Assembly: GCA_949298795.1 (NCBI GenBank)
Contig: CASFXV010000020.1
Coordinates: 1-40,415 of the forward strand
Origin: an uncultured bacterium
GTDB lineage: Bacteria > Elusimicrobiota > Elusimicrobia > Elusimicrobiales > Elusimicrobiaceae
Direction: 5' to 3'
DNA length: 40,415 bases
Positions 39,901 through 40,415 of this stretch are shown one piece after another. How positions within the stretch are numbered: the first letter of the stretch is position 1; every line of letters starts with the position of its first letter. The position numbers and the translations under genes are program-made. The notes beneath the pieces were generated by a model. That model was not told the DNA's origin. It saw only the letters and a program-made list of their open reading frames with translations, and ran no database searches.

Positions 39901-40194
39901 TTTGAAAAAGATGTCCTCTCTTTGGTAGATTTGTGGAAACAAGCCCAAAACAATCCAGACGACATCCAACTGCAGACCAAATTGGACAAAAACCTCCAGC
40001 AAATGAATGATAAATACTTGCAGCAACAAGCCGGCGGGATTTCCCAACAATGGCAATTTGTTGCCGAATCTTTGGCCTTGGGCATAAACCCCTTTGACAT
40101 GGAAGACTATTACTTGAATGCTTATCCTACAGATGGTTATTCTTCCACGGGGTCTTCGTCAGGTGAATATAATTCAGGAGATTATCTCTTTTAA
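36976..40194 (+). CDS. Very large secreted orphan protein
   Basis: A 1,072-residue protein with a signal peptide (MKRVICQVLIAVFSCNILLP, cleavage near residue 27 after LFAQ). Parts of the N-terminal half (about 100-240 and 400-500) have the helical-pair rhythm of HEAT/ARM-like repeats (EIASFSAMALHNIIQEV, APVQVLAMNLLTAM). The middle (600-700) is Lys-rich with coiled coil. The C-terminal region has hydrophobic segments (about 850-930), a helical Gln-rich coiled coil (NLQQTFEKDV, then NLQQMNDKYL) and a Ser/Gly/Tyr tail. No enzyme motif is seen. It has its own promoter and terminator and is not in an operon. I do not recognise the family. Confidence 0.85.
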   Translation: MKRVICQVLIAVFSCNILLPQPALFAQGYAEDEYASELYLDGSYQEDVPSPIMPAKKEFTMETPWAAYSVLSNYQPSEPTQDLLGRPIDYNAQKDARTIKRGISTQNANVRQFLANAPKDALLNWLAQNELPQDNMQIGLNEYIPGLHLKRSAGESAKAALKNLTVLFENGQLEMEDYITLLSAPSPEIASFSAMALHNIIQEVIINPDPTYVYLLLGLVPQIQTAIVNRLDKAYASPQANRAVTPGHRLVQKLAPAQTESAQSVEMRGVLNLVLADIYRLYRTTEKQDIHPQLQQEETAMWPQQEYTFFTPDQMPESFYQKQKDRLLHSLDYARTLRERVMEINDTRVLNADYVALTLITYDGVSGFKRLVDYIDAENTNLNGSKQQYRLDQYNFPFLKSAFDYLSVFYMPQVSSRETAMEPKEKKLLVDTLIHYANHGSAPVQVLAMNLLTAMYQESSPKWTRGQGYDKGAAGGTIISAETANQVADRIKKIYCRLDHATQSVYGLNSEEMQEMADQLAIAYRRVRKDPQGYILPANKDGKALAAQQCYVRDVQTRNQSVQAQEMAAETMNFILSWVAFGGAIRLIGKGASYSATLARTLNQTRKMPVGQRVAYFKGTLKQLKQTKKAAKELSQMGVKVERLVERPAAKPSAFTQRVNTLKQKMGMKVKEPSAQTYVVDALKEANPKGQTLGYRITQRLPGGKEQVTNIEGEVISRQAVSPNIPAKLGAEKGTLNSVTELAEKYVTKLPEGVSPAAYKEAIATENLFRTGLEEVSAANFKSGFGMKQVWYKDAQGKLFSTYEPIWVDLAKSSEVVTNGAGIPLTGNIRLDLLKTVSNPGGVLTATARTAGKGGFQYLWNISKWTAEFAAADVLLQPVSSALDGQYQSAPEGAPLYAQVGQYFNNVGSAILNYNEAAGNSVILPFMALGKGVSWAWDKTIRSSSAADSKEMTAQLENNPYLKEYQQKMQNLQQTFEKDVLSLVDLWKQAQNNPDDIQLQTKLDKNLQQMNDKYLQQQAGGISQQWQFVAESLALGINPFDMEDYYLNAYPTDGYSSTGSSSGEYNSGDYLF

Positions 40195-40198
40195 CCTT

Positions 40199-40226
40199 AA
40201 ACCCCGGTTGATTCAACCGGGGTTTT
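40199..40226 (+). terminator. Terminator after the 1,072-residue gene
   Basis: AAACCCCGGTTG (40199-40210) pairs with CAACCGGGGTTT (40214-40225) with a 3-base loop and a T-run. A strong intrinsic terminator in both directions. Confidence 0.92.
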
Positions 40227-40326
40227 TATTCTTTACACAGGCTCTCTTTTCAATGCGCGGCTTGCCCATTTTGATATTTTGTATATATTTTTTGCTTCAG
40301 CACTAATTAACGATGCCTATGAAACT

Positions 40327-40350
40327 CCCCGGGCTTACGCCCGGGGTTTC
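40327..40350. terminator. Second terminator-like hairpin at the right edge
   Basis: CCCCGGGC (40327-40334) and GCCCGGGG (40339-40346) pair around TTAC, followed by TTTCTTTC. It is near-identical to the stem at 27910-27939. No gene is seen between 40227 and the window end, so it probably serves a gene to the right on the minus strand. Confidence 0.7.
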
Positions 40351-40358
40351 TTTCTATA

Positions 40359-40377
40359 CGAACAATTTCATTGTTCG
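40359..40377. repeat. Short inverted repeat at the right edge
   Basis: CGAACAAT-TTC-ATTGTTCG is a perfect 8-base stem with a 3-base loop, with no T-run after it. It may be an operator or part of a leader of a gene outside the window. Confidence 0.6.
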
Positions 40378-40415
40378 CCCCAAATCTTCTTTTCCCTGCA
40401 TATCTATATATTTTC

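Overview
The window joins a temperate siphovirus prophage (about 1-24,447) to host chromosome (about 24,448-40,415). The host is a Gram-negative bacterium with an outer membrane: it has a LolC/E-type permease with LolD, several secreted proteins, and a lipoprotein is encoded in the prophage. Base composition is near 47-50% GC over most of the window. The mix of a very large secreted orphan protein, a DUF3536-type GH57 enzyme and a PIN-PhoH protein would fit a gut Elusimicrobiota-like lineage, but that assignment is a low-confidence guess from gene style, not a database match.

Prophage late region (minus strand, read right to left from 12,355 to below 1). It has the HK97-type order: small terminase, large terminase, portal fused to a MuF-like head domain, prohead protease, major capsid, a zinc-ribbon protein, gp6-like connector, gp10-like protein, tail terminator, tail tube, tail assembly chaperones joined by a predicted -1 frameshift, tape measure, and two further tail proteins, the last cut by the window edge. 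Most junctions are 4-base ATGA or similar overlaps, so this is one operon. A promoter at 12,492-12,520 precedes it, but two intrinsic terminators lie between that promoter and the terminase genes. This suggests lambda-Q-like or put-like antitermination control. A secreted cysteine-repeat protein (1,370-1,846) sits inside the tail operon on the opposite strand, as a moron would.

Cargo and early region. An AT-rich block at 12,607-14,690 carries a ClpP-fold SDH-type serine protease with a coupled 51-residue protein, and separately a 220-residue unknown protein; terminators follow each unit. The early operon (minus, 20,997 to 14,691) encodes a regulator-like protein, a probable single-strand annealing protein, a Cas4/RecB-like nuclease, small zinc-ribbon proteins, a DUF559-like endonuclease, a replication-type protein, a C5-cytosine methyltransferase and a broken N6/N4 methyltransferase. 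It starts from a promoter overlapping three operator half-sites and runs through a structured leader that ends in a terminator. The plus-strand lysogeny module (21,303-24,298) holds a LexA-like autocleaving repressor, a stand-alone HsdR-N-type protein, a lipoprotein and a tyrosine integrase. Just beyond the integrase, 15 bases resembling the 3' end of a tRNA, followed by a terminator, mark the likely attR.

Host region. Three related secreted proteins (two of them tandem duplicates that also share a 74-75-base upstream repeat) have a weak ADP-ribosyltransferase-like motif layout. A secreted Pro-rich protein lies among them. Then come a membrane-anchored ankyrin protein, lysyl-tRNA synthetase, a Lol permease-ATPase pair, a Sel1-repeat protein, a GH57/DUF3536 enzyme, a PIN-PhoH ATPase and a 1,072-residue secreted orphan. 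Several host genes have a -10-like hexamer 6-7 bases before the ATG and no Shine-Dalgarno, which suggests leaderless mRNAs.
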